A stretch of DNA of 60,853 nt from positions 1-60,853 of the forward strand of contig CASEHF010000004.1 of assembly GCA_949287685.1 (NCBI GenBank), written 5' to 3'. Shown piece by piece: positions 42,811 to 51,340 of this stretch. A program made the translations under genes and the position numbers. Below the pieces are notes generated by a model, which saw only the letters and a program-made list of their open reading frames with translations, had not been told where the DNA came from and did not search any database. This stretch comes from an uncultured Christensenella sp. Its GTDB lineage: Bacteria > Bacillota > Clostridia > Christensenellales > UBA1242. Each line of letters opens with the position of its first letter. Within the stretch, counting starts at the first letter, position 1.

Positions 42811-44423
42811 TACATAACATCTTTTTCTGTTAATCGTGTAAATAGTGGCTCAATTGTACCAAAATCGCGGTCACAATCTACGCTAGTGTACTCCCATTTT
42901 GCCTTATCAAGACCTAAAAAGTCGCGAATTTTCTTAGCAGCAAAAGGCATAAAGGGGTCAATCAGGTTACCTAGGTTTGCTATAATCTGGACACAGGTAT
43001 ATATCACATCGTTAAATTTCGCCTTATCCTCTTTAAATAACTTCCACGGCTCTTGCGTGTCGTAGTACTTGTTACCTATGTCGACCAACTCCATAACTTT
43101 ACCTAAGGCATCCTTAAAGTTTGCGCCCAAAATACAGTCACCGACCTTACTGTAGGTGTTGATTATCTCGGTACGGATACTCTCATCTATTTTGCCGCTA
43201 GGCAGGTACCCTTCTAGCCCCTTAAATTTTAGCGTACGATTTACAAAATTCCCGAATTTGTTTACAATCTCGCCATTGTGGACTGCGTGATAATCGGCAA
43301 AAGTGAAGTTACTATCGCGCTTTTCGGGACCGTTTGCTATACAAAAGTATCTCAAACTATCCGCATCAAATTTTGCGAGCATATCGAGCATCGGCCAGCC
43401 ATTTCCTTTGCTTTTACTGATTTTTTCGCCATCAATATTTAAAAATTCACTACTTACACAATGCTCAGGCATCAAAAAGCGCGAATCGGTAGCCATTAAG
43501 AGCGCGGGGAAAATAATCGTGTGGAATACGATATTGTCCTTACCGTGGCACATATACACTAGATTTTCGTGGTCGCTAGACTTAAACCACCAGTCGTGCC
43601 AATCGAGATTGTGCTCATCGCAATACACCTGCGCCGCGGACACATACCCCCACAGCGCCTCAATCCAAACATAAATGCGTTTGTCATCATATCCCTCAAA
43701 CGGCACCTTTACACCCCAGTTTAAGTCGCGAGTCACTGCGCGGTCCTGCAAGCCCTCATCCAAAAACTTTTCGGTCTCGTTTACAGTATTTTTGCGCCAA
43801 TAGCCTTTGCTTTTGTTAAAATGCTCGCGCAAAGGCGCATCAAACTTCGAGAGTGCAAAATATAAATTTGTGTTGTCGCGGATTTCCGTTTCGCCACCGC
43901 AGATGCGACACTTTGCCTTTAGTAAATCTTTGGTCTGGAACACATAGTCGCAATTCCCGCACTGGTCGCCTTTGCTAATGCTACCGCACTTTGGGCAGAC
44001 CACCTCGACCTCGCGGTCATAAACAAATTTGTTGCACTTTGGGCAAAAACTAGCGGGCTCAGTCTTAGAATAAATATAGCCGTGCTCCTTGAGAGTGCGC
44101 ACCATTTGCTGCACCTTTTCAGCGTGATACGGAGTTGTAGTCATGGTATAATAGTCATAACTCATACCTAGTTTACGGAAAACCTCAACATACTGCTCGT
44201 GATAGTGAGTGACAATCTCAGTAGGAGTCTTACCCTCTCTAATGGCGCGCTCTGTTGTGGGAGTGCCGTGGCAGTCAGTACCACTCACCATTAACACATC
44301 ATCTCCCGCAGCACGGTGGTATCTAGCGAGGACATCTCCAGGAATATACGCAGAAACATGCCCTAAGTGAATGTCACTATTTGCGTATGTCCACGCGATA
44401 CCGATTAATACTTTTTTATTCAT
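42810..44423 (-). CDS. metG: Methionine--tRNA ligase
   Basis: A 537-residue class I synthetase. The HIGH motif appears as HLGH (about 19-22), two zinc knuckles are built from CPKC and CxxC pairs (about 123-175), and KISKSKG (about 333-339) is the KMSKS loop. The fused C-terminal tRNA-binding domain found in many MetRS is absent; the protein ends with the anticodon-binding helices. It charges Met tRNA. It is followed by the overlapping HAD gene and preceded by an unknown gene 56 bp upstream. No T-box leader is visible. Confidence 0.96.
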   Translation of the reverse strand: MNKKVLIGIAWTYANSDIHLGHVSAYIPGDVLARYHRAAGDDVLMVSGTDCHGTPTTERAIREGKTPTEIVTHYHEQYVEVFRKLGMSYDYYTMTTTPYHAEKVQQMVRTLKEHGYIYSKTEPASFCPKCNKFVYDREVEVVCPKCGSISKGDQCGNCDYVFQTKDLLKAKCRICGGETEIRDNTNLYFALSKFDAPLREHFNKSKGYWRKNTVNETEKFLDEGLQDRAVTRDLNWGVKVPFEGYDDKRIYVWIEALWGYVSAAQVYCDEHNLDWHDWWFKSSDHENLVYMCHGKDNIVFHTIIFPALLMATDSRFLMPEHCVSSEFLNIDGEKISKSKGNGWPMLDMLAKFDADSLRYFCIANGPEKRDSNFTFADYHAVHNGEIVNKFGNFVNRTLKFKGLEGYLPSGKIDESIRTEIINTYSKVGDCILGANFKDALGKVMELVDIGNKYYDTQEPWKLFKEDKAKFNDVIYTCVQIIANLGNLIDPFMPFAAKKIRDFLGLDKAKWEYTSVDCDRDFGTIEPLFTRLTEKDVM

Positions 44424-44479
44424 AAAACACCTCTTTTATATTTTACCAAATCATATACTTTTTACAAAACAAAATACGC

Positions 44480-45892
44480 CTAAATCCTCGATTGAGATAA
44501 ATTCTCCTGCTTTATACCAGCGATTCCGTTCTTAGCAATGCCCAAGATTTGATTGTACATTATGTCGACATTAGGTTCGTTTTTTGCCTCTATTTTCAAT
44601 AGCGCTCTACGGCTAACCTCATCGAGCCCGATTTCGGAACAATACTGCTTTAGGGTAAACAAAATATAGTCATTTGCCTCCTTGAAGTCCTCGATATCCT
44701 CGGCACTCGGATTGATAGTGTATTGCTTTTGCAAATCAATGAGATTCTTTAACTTCATAATATTGTTTAGCCTATCACGCTCGCCATTTGGGGTAATAAA
44801 TTCGGTATCCACGAAACGAGTAGTGTTGGCCTTTTTGTCTATTACCATACGGGCGTTGAATAGCGACCCCGACCGCATTCCTTGGCTTTTCTCTATATTG
44901 TTAACAGGAATCAAAAAATCTCTCGAAAATGAATCGAGGCAAAGCAAATGTAGGTAATTGCGCTTGTCCCCGCGTGCAGTCGTTTGAGAACATTCTGCAA
45001 TGACTAAATAACTCAACACATTGCCAGTGCGCTTGAAAACCTCTGGCAAAACCGTTTTTGCGCATAGTTTGGGATTATTTAGGCGGGTATCTAAGCGCTT
45101 TAATTTGCATAAATCAGACAAACTGCGCATAGTCCTGCTATCAAAATAGAACAAGTCTGCCTTCTCTACCGTTTTGTTAAAGTCGTTATATTTTAATCCT
45201 AAAGAGGGGTCGTACTTTATTTTAGACACGGGTATTTCATCAATATAATGCATCTTAATCCCCGAGGAAATTGTGTCGAGCACGGTTTTAGTAATGGCGT
45301 AATATTTATCTAAATTTCCGTAAATGGACAGTGTTTGAAACTTAACAAGTTCGGCAATTTGATTTGATACTGCTAGGTTATAGTCGGCATCGTTAAACTC
45401 GAGATTGTAGTAGTAATTATCAAGCGCAAGAGTGACCGCATCGAGAGCATTGTATAGCGCTTGGTCGCTAATCTCTGGGTCCAGCACATCGCATACCTCA
45501 TAATAACAATCAACAAAATGCTTGAGCATTTTCAAATTGTTAGAAGGATTTTTACTATTATATCTAATATTTAGTATCGGGTCAGCCCTGCCCTTTTCCC
45601 AGTGCATATTCAAAATCGCGCCAGTCTTAAAACGCTCTGCACGAGTAGATTTAATTCTACCCAGTCTATACCTATATTGCTCGGCGGGATTGAGGACATT
45701 TGCGAGTTCTATATAATAAATACCATCTTTATCATATCCAGAATTAATAATAATGCCATTATAGTTGTCATTTTGCAAGCTATCGAGAATTGCAAAAGCA
45801 GCCTCATTCTTTTCACTAATATCACCTAGACAATCGTAGAACTCACGCTCTGATTTCAACAGTTCTTTCCGCAAATCTACAAGTTCTTTCAT
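44480..45892 (-). CDS. Hypothetical helical protein
   Basis: A 470-residue soluble protein that I do not recognise. Start at 45892 (MKELVDLRKELLKSERE) after AGAGGCGG; the longer frame has no ribosome site. The N-terminus may be a coiled coil, followed by a small beta segment (GIIINSGYDKDGIYYIELANVL, in which a DNA- or ligand-binding role is possible but unproven) and a long helical region. No membrane helix. It may be co-transcribed with metG. Confidence 0.8.
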   Translation of the reverse strand: MKELVDLRKELLKSEREFYDCLGDISEKNEAAFAILDSLQNDNYNGIIINSGYDKDGIYYIELANVLNPAEQYRYRLGRIKSTRAERFKTGAILNMHWEKGRADPILNIRYNSKNPSNNLKMLKHFVDCYYEVCDVLDPEISDQALYNALDAVTLALDNYYYNLEFNDADYNLAVSNQIAELVKFQTLSIYGNLDKYYAITKTVLDTISSGIKMHYIDEIPVSKIKYDPSLGLKYNDFNKTVEKADLFYFDSRTMRSLSDLCKLKRLDTRLNNPKLCAKTVLPEVFKRTGNVLSYLVIAECSQTTARGDKRNYLHLLCLDSFSRDFLIPVNNIEKSQGMRSGSLFNARMVIDKKANTTRFVDTEFITPNGERDRLNNIMKLKNLIDLQKQYTINPSAEDIEDFKEANDYILFTLKQYCSEIGLDEVSRRALLKIEAKNEPNVDIMYNQILGIAKNGIAGIKQENLSQSRI

Positions 45893-46140
45893 AACCGCCT
45901 CTCTTGTAACATTTTGTAGATTGATTATACCAAAAATTGCTAGATATGTCAATATAAAAAGCAAATCACAATTTGGGTTTAGAGTGTGTGGTTGCTTAAC
46001 GGTTTGTACATAGATGTTTAAGAGGAATAGACCCTTCGGGGCGAAGCCGCAGTGCGGGTGTATTTTTGCTGATTTTGGGTCGCTTTGAATTTGATTTTAT
46101 CTTTAAACAGAGTCAAAACAAATAAGTACTAGCAAAATAT
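45893..46140 (+). repeat. Gap with a short GGAATAGA element
   Basis: A shortened element at 46019-46060 starts AAGAGGAATAGACCCTTCGG and continues with GCGAAGCCGCAGTGCGG. The rest of the 300-bp gap is AT-rich, with no ORF with a ribosome site. Confidence 0.6.
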
Positions 46141-46169
46141 TTGCGTTTTATGTGGAATATTGTTATAAT
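46141..46169 (+). promoter_or_regulatory. Promoter of the GNAT-like gene
   Basis: TTGCGT (46141-46146), a 17-bp spacer and TATAAT (46164-46169), 32 bp before the ATG at 46202. Confidence 0.6.
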
Positions 46170-46201
46170 AAAATACAAGTTGTATTTTAATGAGGTTTAA
46201 T

Positions 46202-47479
46202 ATGTTAAAAATCGTGCCTGTTAATAATAAAAGTTTGCTTAGAAAATTTGTGTCGTACCCCTTAGAGTTATACAAAGATTGCCCATACTATGTGCCTGCA
46301 TTGTACGATGATGAACTCAAGGCACTCGACCCAAACAAGAGCGTACACCAGGGTCCAGATGCGACTGCGCAATGCTTCTTGTGCTACAAAGATGATAAAA
46401 TTGTCGGGCGAATTTGCGGTATAATTAGCAACCTTTACAACGAAAAGAACAACGCCCACCGTGTGCGCATTAGCCGCTTTGACTGTATAGATGATATAGA
46501 GGTCGCACGGGCGCTTTTTGGCGCGGTCGAAAAATGGGGGCTACACCACGGTATGACTACTATTCACGGCCCTCTTGGGTTTAACGACCTAGAGCGCGAG
46601 GGCTTGCTAATTGAGGGCTTTGATAAAAATCCTACTTTTGAATCAAACTACAACTTCCCCTACTACCAGCATTTATTCGAGGACTTAGGCTATACAAAAG
46701 AGGTCGACTGGATCGAATTTCAAATACCTATGCCCGATGAAATTGGCGAGCGCAACACGCGGATTTCTAAAATCGTGAGCAAACGCCTAAAAATTCATGA
46801 GGTCGAGGTGAAAAGTGTCGGGTGGCTAGTAGATAATTATGCAGGGAAAATTTTCGACCTCTTAGATGAGGCGTATGGAATTTTATATAGCACGGTGCCG
46901 ATTACTGCGCGCGTGCGAAAAAGCCTAATTCCGCAATTCAAACTCGTGCTAAACAAAAACCTGATTAGTGTGCTGGTCGATGAAAATGACAAAGTCGTAG
47001 CGTTTGGACTGGTGTTCCCTAGCATTGCTGAAGGTGTACAGAAGGCAAAAGGGCGACTATTTCCATTCGGCTGGATACCCGTGCTTAAGTCGATAAAGCA
47101 CTTTGATGTAGTAGACTTTGCACTGATTGCAGTACATCCTGACTATCAGGACAAAGGATTAACCTCCATAATATTCCATAATATGCTCGAGCGCCTAAAG
47201 AAACTCGGGGTAAAAATGGCAGAGACCAACCTACAACTCGAGGAAAATGAAAAAGTACAACAATTATTCCTGCCATTCAACCCACACTTAGCGCGCCGCA
47301 GAAGGTGTTATGCAAAGAGTCTAATTGGTAAAGAATTAAAGTTAGACAAACCTATAAATAAAAATGCGAAAAAACTAAAAAAGACCACCGCGCCCGCAAA
47401 AAAATCGCACAAACTCTCACTTAGACATCATTTAAAAACCAAAAAGAAATTAAACAAGCCACTAATAACAAATGAATAA
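46202..47479 (+). CDS. GNAT-like acetyltransferase (YghO-type) with basic tail
   Basis: A 425-residue protein. Start at 46202 because GAGG sits seven bases before it. The body (about 1-375) resembles the YghO-type GNAT family: an N-terminal half with IHGPLGFNDLEREGLLIEGF (about 117-136) and a C-terminal acetyltransferase fold with LIAVHPDYQDKGLTSIIFHN (about 302-321), which is the acyl-CoA-binding P-loop region. The last 45 residues are very rich in Lys. Substrate unknown. Confidence 0.75.
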   Translation: MLKIVPVNNKSLLRKFVSYPLELYKDCPYYVPALYDDELKALDPNKSVHQGPDATAQCFLCYKDDKIVGRICGIISNLYNEKNNAHRVRISRFDCIDDIEVARALFGAVEKWGLHHGMTTIHGPLGFNDLEREGLLIEGFDKNPTFESNYNFPYYQHLFEDLGYTKEVDWIEFQIPMPDEIGERNTRISKIVSKRLKIHEVEVKSVGWLVDNYAGKIFDLLDEAYGILYSTVPITARVRKSLIPQFKLVLNKNLISVLVDENDKVVAFGLVFPSIAEGVQKAKGRLFPFGWIPVLKSIKHFDVVDFALIAVHPDYQDKGLTSIIFHNMLERLKKLGVKMAETNLQLEENEKVQQLFLPFNPHLARRRRCYAKSLIGKELKLDKPINKNAKKLKKTTAPAKKSHKLSLRHHLKTKKKLNKPLITNE

Positions 47480-47547
47480 AAAAACATCTCTCGTTTGCCA
47501 ACACATAAAAGCAAACTGCTTTTTGTGAGGTTAATCTCGAGATGTTT
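47480..47547 (+). terminator. Terminator of the GNAT-like gene
   Basis: AAACATCTC and GAGATGTTT form the outer stem, GTTTGC/GCAAAC an inner hairpin, and T5 follows. Confidence 0.78.
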
Positions 47548-47628
47548 TTCCTTTATATTTTCATTTTGCGAAGTCTTGTGTCGGTAAAAACTAGGTTTTT
47601 GCCTTAATATTTATTAAACATACCCGCC

Positions 47629-47859
47629 CTACATCACGACTGTCAAAAATATTGCCACGCCAAAACAGATTATGGATAGCACGAAAAAGCCCCATTTCAT
47701 AGGTCGTACCATATGGTTTTTACCCTTGTTTATTGACAGCGCTAGAAAAAAGAATGTGAATAGCAGTAGTCCCAAAATTATAAAGCCGCGCAATGTGTCA
47801 TCCATTGTCCTAATACCGTTTATCAAGGAACTCCAAACATCACCAAGTAGTGCAATCAT
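47629..47859 (-). CDS. Small membrane protein after gpmI
   Basis: A 76-residue protein with two hydrophobic segments (about 22-44 and 54-76) and a short charged loop between them (KGKNHMVRPMK). Its ATG overlaps the gpmI stop (ATGA), which supports real translation. Function unknown. Last gene of the glycolytic operon. Confidence 0.7.
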   Translation of the reverse strand: MIALLGDVWSSLINGIRTMDDTLRGFIILGLLLFTFFFLALSINKGKNHMVRPMKWGFFVLSIICFGVAIFLTVVM

Positions 47860-49385
47860 TTCCTATCCCCCATAATTATACTTTTCCCTGTCATTTCGGC
47901 AGGTTGATAAACATCCATTAATTGTAGCACAGTTGGCGCGAAACAGTCAAGAGCAAACTTGCCCTTGGTAAACCGCCTTGTCTTATCTGTCAATATAAAT
48001 GGCACAGGGTTTAGCGTGTGAGTCGTGCTTCTACCGTTTGCGGTACGCATATCCTCGATATTGCCGTGGTCTGCGGTGATAATGCACTGGTACCCTGCCT
48101 CCATAGCGGCGAGCACGGTCTTCTCTAGCGCCTTATCCAACGCCTCGAGGGCTAGTACCGCTGCATCAAAGTTCCCCGTATGTCCTACCATATCACCATT
48201 ACTGAAATTAATTAGGACAAAGTCGTATAATTTTTTACCAATCTCCTCAGCAGCGATATTTGCAATCTCAGGCGCGCGCATTACAGGAAAATCTGCAAAA
48301 TTGTCGACAAACTTACTCTCGACTAAAATTCGCTTTTCGCCCTTGTACGCCTTTTCGACTCCACCATTAAAGTAATATGTAACATGAGCATACTTCGTGG
48401 TCTCGGCAAGTTTTAGTTGCTTGAACCCGAGTTTTGAAAGTCTTTCCGAAAGCGTGTTTTTAGGAATTTCGGGACCAAAAATAAAGGGGAGATTTTGCTG
48501 CTTTTCATCGTACCTACACATACTCGTAGCACGAATTTTCGGCATATTTTTACGATTAAAGCACACAAAGTCACGACTAGCAAACGCCGCAGAAATTTGG
48601 CGCATACGGTCGGGGCGGAAATTAAAGAAAAATATTTCATCGCCATTCTTTAGCCCCTCGTACGAGCCAATCACAAAGGGCGGCATAAACTCATCGCTGA
48701 TTTTACGATTGTAGGTCTTTTGAAAAGCATCGTAGATACCGCTAGTGCGAGTACCAACGCCATAAGTGATTAAATCAAATGCCACTTGGGTACGGTTCCA
48801 CCGCTCCTCCCTATCCATTGCATAAAATCTACCAACTATTGTAGCGATTTTACCCACGCCTAATTTACCGAGTTCGACCTCGATTTCCTCGACAAAGTGT
48901 CGACCGCTGTCGGGCTTTGTATCCCTGCCATCAGTAAAGCAATGCACACAGATATCCCTAACTCCTGCGCGCACGGCGAGATTTAGTAGATACTTTAGAT
49001 GCGCAATACTACTATGCACTCCGCCATCGCTAACCAGTCCAGCGAAATGCAGAGTCGTACCCTTTGTAATTACGCGCTCAAACATTTCATCTAGTGTCGA
49101 ATTAAGGCTCAGGGACTTATCTTTAATCGCATTATTAATACGCATATAGTCCTGGTACACGACCCTGCCAGCGCCGAGGTTAATATGTCCTACTTCGCTA
49201 TTTCCCATTTGCCCCTCGGGTAATCCTACAGCCTCCTCACTAGCGCTAATAAACGCGTGTGGAAACTCCCTAAGCAACCTATTATAAAAGGGCATTTTAG
49301 CGACCTTCATAGGATTACCCTCGGCTTCCTCTCGGTATCCTACACCATCTAAAATAATACCTACTACTCCTACTTTCGCCTTCAT
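47856..49385 (-). CDS. gpmI: 2,3-Bisphosphoglycerate-independent phosphoglycerate mutase
   Basis: A 509-residue enzyme of the alkaline phosphatase superfamily, converting 3- to 2-phosphoglycerate with Mn. ILDGVGYR is near the start; the catalytic Ser lies in GNSEVGHINLGAG (about 57-69, Ser near 59); FNFRPDR is near 258-264; and ITADHGN is near 443-449. AGGAGGAAA precedes ATG, ten bases after tpiA. Normal length. Confidence 0.96.
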   Translation of the reverse strand: MKAKVGVVGIILDGVGYREEAEGNPMKVAKMPFYNRLLREFPHAFISASEEAVGLPEGQMGNSEVGHINLGAGRVVYQDYMRINNAIKDKSLSLNSTLDEMFERVITKGTTLHFAGLVSDGGVHSSIAHLKYLLNLAVRAGVRDICVHCFTDGRDTKPDSGRHFVEEIEVELGKLGVGKIATIVGRFYAMDREERWNRTQVAFDLITYGVGTRTSGIYDAFQKTYNRKISDEFMPPFVIGSYEGLKNGDEIFFFNFRPDRMRQISAAFASRDFVCFNRKNMPKIRATSMCRYDEKQQNLPFIFGPEIPKNTLSERLSKLGFKQLKLAETTKYAHVTYYFNGGVEKAYKGEKRILVESKFVDNFADFPVMRAPEIANIAAEEIGKKLYDFVLINFSNGDMVGHTGNFDAAVLALEALDKALEKTVLAAMEAGYQCIITADHGNIEDMRTANGRSTTHTLNPVPFILTDKTRRFTKGKFALDCFAPTVLQLMDVYQPAEMTGKSIIMGDRK

Positions 49386-49395
49386 TTATTTCCTC

Positions 49396-50127
49396 CTAAA
49401 ACAAACTCGAAGCAATTTGCACAAACTTGTCCGCATCGAGACTCGCGCCACCAATCAGCGCGCCATCCACCTCTGCATTGTGTAAAATCGCATCACTATT
49501 ACTAGGGTTTACGCTACCTCCGTATAAAATAGGTGTGTCATTGTGTCCAAAAATCTTGCGCAATTCCGCACGGATAAAGCCCGCGGTCTCGCGTATTGTC
49601 TCAATGCTCGCGGTCTTTCCCGTGCCTATCGCCCAAACAGGCTCGTACGCTACAATAATATCTTTAGTTTTATCGATACCATCAAGCGCCTTTGTGATTT
49701 GCTTGAGCAAAACCTCTTTAGTACTACCCGCCTCGTACTGCTCCTCGGTCTCGCCAATACACAATAGCGGCATTACATCGTACTGCTGCAACTTTTTAAT
49801 TTTTTCGTTAACCTGCTCATCGGTCTCGTTAAACAATGTACGCCTCTCGCTGTGTCCTACAATGCAAAAATCTAGCCCCACATCACCGAGCATAGATGCC
49901 GACACCTCGCCCGTAAAAGCGCCATTATCGTGCTCAGACACATTTTGCGCACCTATCCACACATAGTCTTGAATTTTTGCCATACCGAGTATATATACAT
50001 ACGGCACAGCAAACCCAAACTGCACATTCCTCTTCCGTGGGATTTTGTACTTTTTAACTCTACGAGTAAACTCCACAATCTCCCCAGCGGACATATTCAT
50101 TTTCCAATTACCAATAATATATTTCAT
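49396..50127 (-). CDS. tpiA: Triosephosphate isomerase
   Basis: A 243-residue (beta/alpha)8 barrel. GNWKMNMS at the start carries the catalytic Lys, GHSERR (about 90-95) the electrophilic His, AYEPVWAIGTG (about 158-168) the catalytic Glu, and YGGSVNP lies near the end. It joins the two triose phosphates. It lies between pgk and gpmI with gaps of about ten bases; AAGGAGAAG precedes ATG. Confidence 0.97.
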   Translation of the reverse strand: MKYIIGNWKMNMSAGEIVEFTRRVKKYKIPRKRNVQFGFAVPYVYILGMAKIQDYVWIGAQNVSEHDNGAFTGEVSASMLGDVGLDFCIVGHSERRTLFNETDEQVNEKIKKLQQYDVMPLLCIGETEEQYEAGSTKEVLLKQITKALDGIDKTKDIIVAYEPVWAIGTGKTASIETIRETAGFIRAELRKIFGHNDTPILYGGSVNPSNSDAILHNAEVDGALIGGASLDADKFVQIASSLF

Positions 50128-50136
50128 AACTTCTCC

Positions 50137-51327
50137 TTATAGTTTTTCACTAATCGCCTGCAATCCTGGTAGCGGTACGCCCTCAATTAGTTTTAACGCC
50201 GCTCCGCCCCCAGTCGACACATGGTTTATTTTATTCTGCAAATTCAACTGCTCAATAGACTTTGCGCTGTCGCCACCACCGACAATAGTGTACGCCTTTG
50301 AGTTAGCAATCGCCATAGCCACTTCATTTGTCCCCTTTGCAAATTTTTGAAATTCGCTAACACCTAGCGGACCATTCCAAAAAATAGTTTTTGCACGGCT
50401 AATGTAGTGCGTAAACAGTTTTATAGTCTTTGGACCGATATCCATACCTATTCCCGTGCGTGGGAATTTTTTGGTACTCGTAATCACCGATTCAGCCGAG
50501 AAATTAAACTCGCCAGTCACTACATGGTCAACAGGCAGAACAAACTTTACATTTTGCTTCTCTGCCTTTTCAATAAGCAATCTCGCTAGTTGTAACTTGT
50601 CCTTTTCTACAATAGATTTACCGACATTGTTCCCTTGCGCACGCAAAAATGTGTACGCCATAGCACCTCCAATCATCACGACATCAGCGACTTCAATCAA
50701 CCTACTAATTAGCCCGATTTTATCCTTTACCTTTGCACCGCCCACGATTACGACAAAGGGGCGCTTTGGATTCTCAAGCGCGGAACCTAGCACCTCGAGT
50801 TCCTTTTCAACGAGCAGTCCCGCACAAGATGGCAAAAACTCAGCAACCTTTGTAGTGGAGGCGTGCGCACGGTGCATTGTCCCAAAGGCATCGTTACAAT
50901 AAATATCCGCAAGAGAAGCCAGTTTTTTAGCAAACTCGGTGTCATTTTCCTCCTCCCCTGGGTCAAAGCGGACATTTTCCATCATCACGATGTCGCCATC
51001 CTTCATAGCGCGGACAAATTTAAAGGTCTCTGGCCCCGCCACATCGCCAGTCAAAATCACAGGGCGCTTTAACAACTCACGCAAGCGCTCCGCAACTGGT
51101 TTTAGCGAAAATTCGGGCTTAACTTTTCCCTCTGGTCTACCCAGGTGGCTAACAATTATGATTTTTGCGCCCTGCTCAATTAGATAATTTAGTGTAGGCA
51201 GGGTCTCACGAATACGCTTGTCATTAGTTATCTGCAGATTTGAGTTAAGCGGGACATTAAAATCTACACGCAGTAGCACCTTTTTCCCTTTTAAATCAAA
51301 ATCGCGCAAAGTTTGTTTATTGAACAT
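50137..51327 (-). CDS. pgk: Phosphoglycerate kinase
   Basis: A 396-residue enzyme: LLRVDFNVPLN at about 18-28, SHLGRPEGK near 59-67, GGAKVKDKIGLI around 195-206, and the C-terminal GGGDSAKSIEQL. It makes ATP from 1,3-bisphosphoglycerate. AAAAGGAGA precedes ATG, 13 bases from the NptA-like gene. The operon order is nptA-like, pgk, tpiA, gpmI, small membrane protein. Confidence 0.97.
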   Translation of the reverse strand: MFNKQTLRDFDLKGKKVLLRVDFNVPLNSNLQITNDKRIRETLPTLNYLIEQGAKIIIVSHLGRPEGKVKPEFSLKPVAERLRELLKRPVILTGDVAGPETFKFVRAMKDGDIVMMENVRFDPGEEENDTEFAKKLASLADIYCNDAFGTMHRAHASTTKVAEFLPSCAGLLVEKELEVLGSALENPKRPFVVIVGGAKVKDKIGLISRLIEVADVVMIGGAMAYTFLRAQGNNVGKSIVEKDKLQLARLLIEKAEKQNVKFVLPVDHVVTGEFNFSAESVITSTKKFPRTGIGMDIGPKTIKLFTHYISRAKTIFWNGPLGVSEFQKFAKGTNEVAMAIANSKAYTIVGGGDSAKSIEQLNLQNKINHVSTGGGAALKLIEGVPLPGLQAISEKL

Positions 51328-51340
51328 ATATTATCTCCTT

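Noticed and set aside
42810-44480. T-box or other riboswitch before metG
   Set aside because: Only 56 bp separate metG from the upstream gene, with no room for a T-box and no specifier-like stem.
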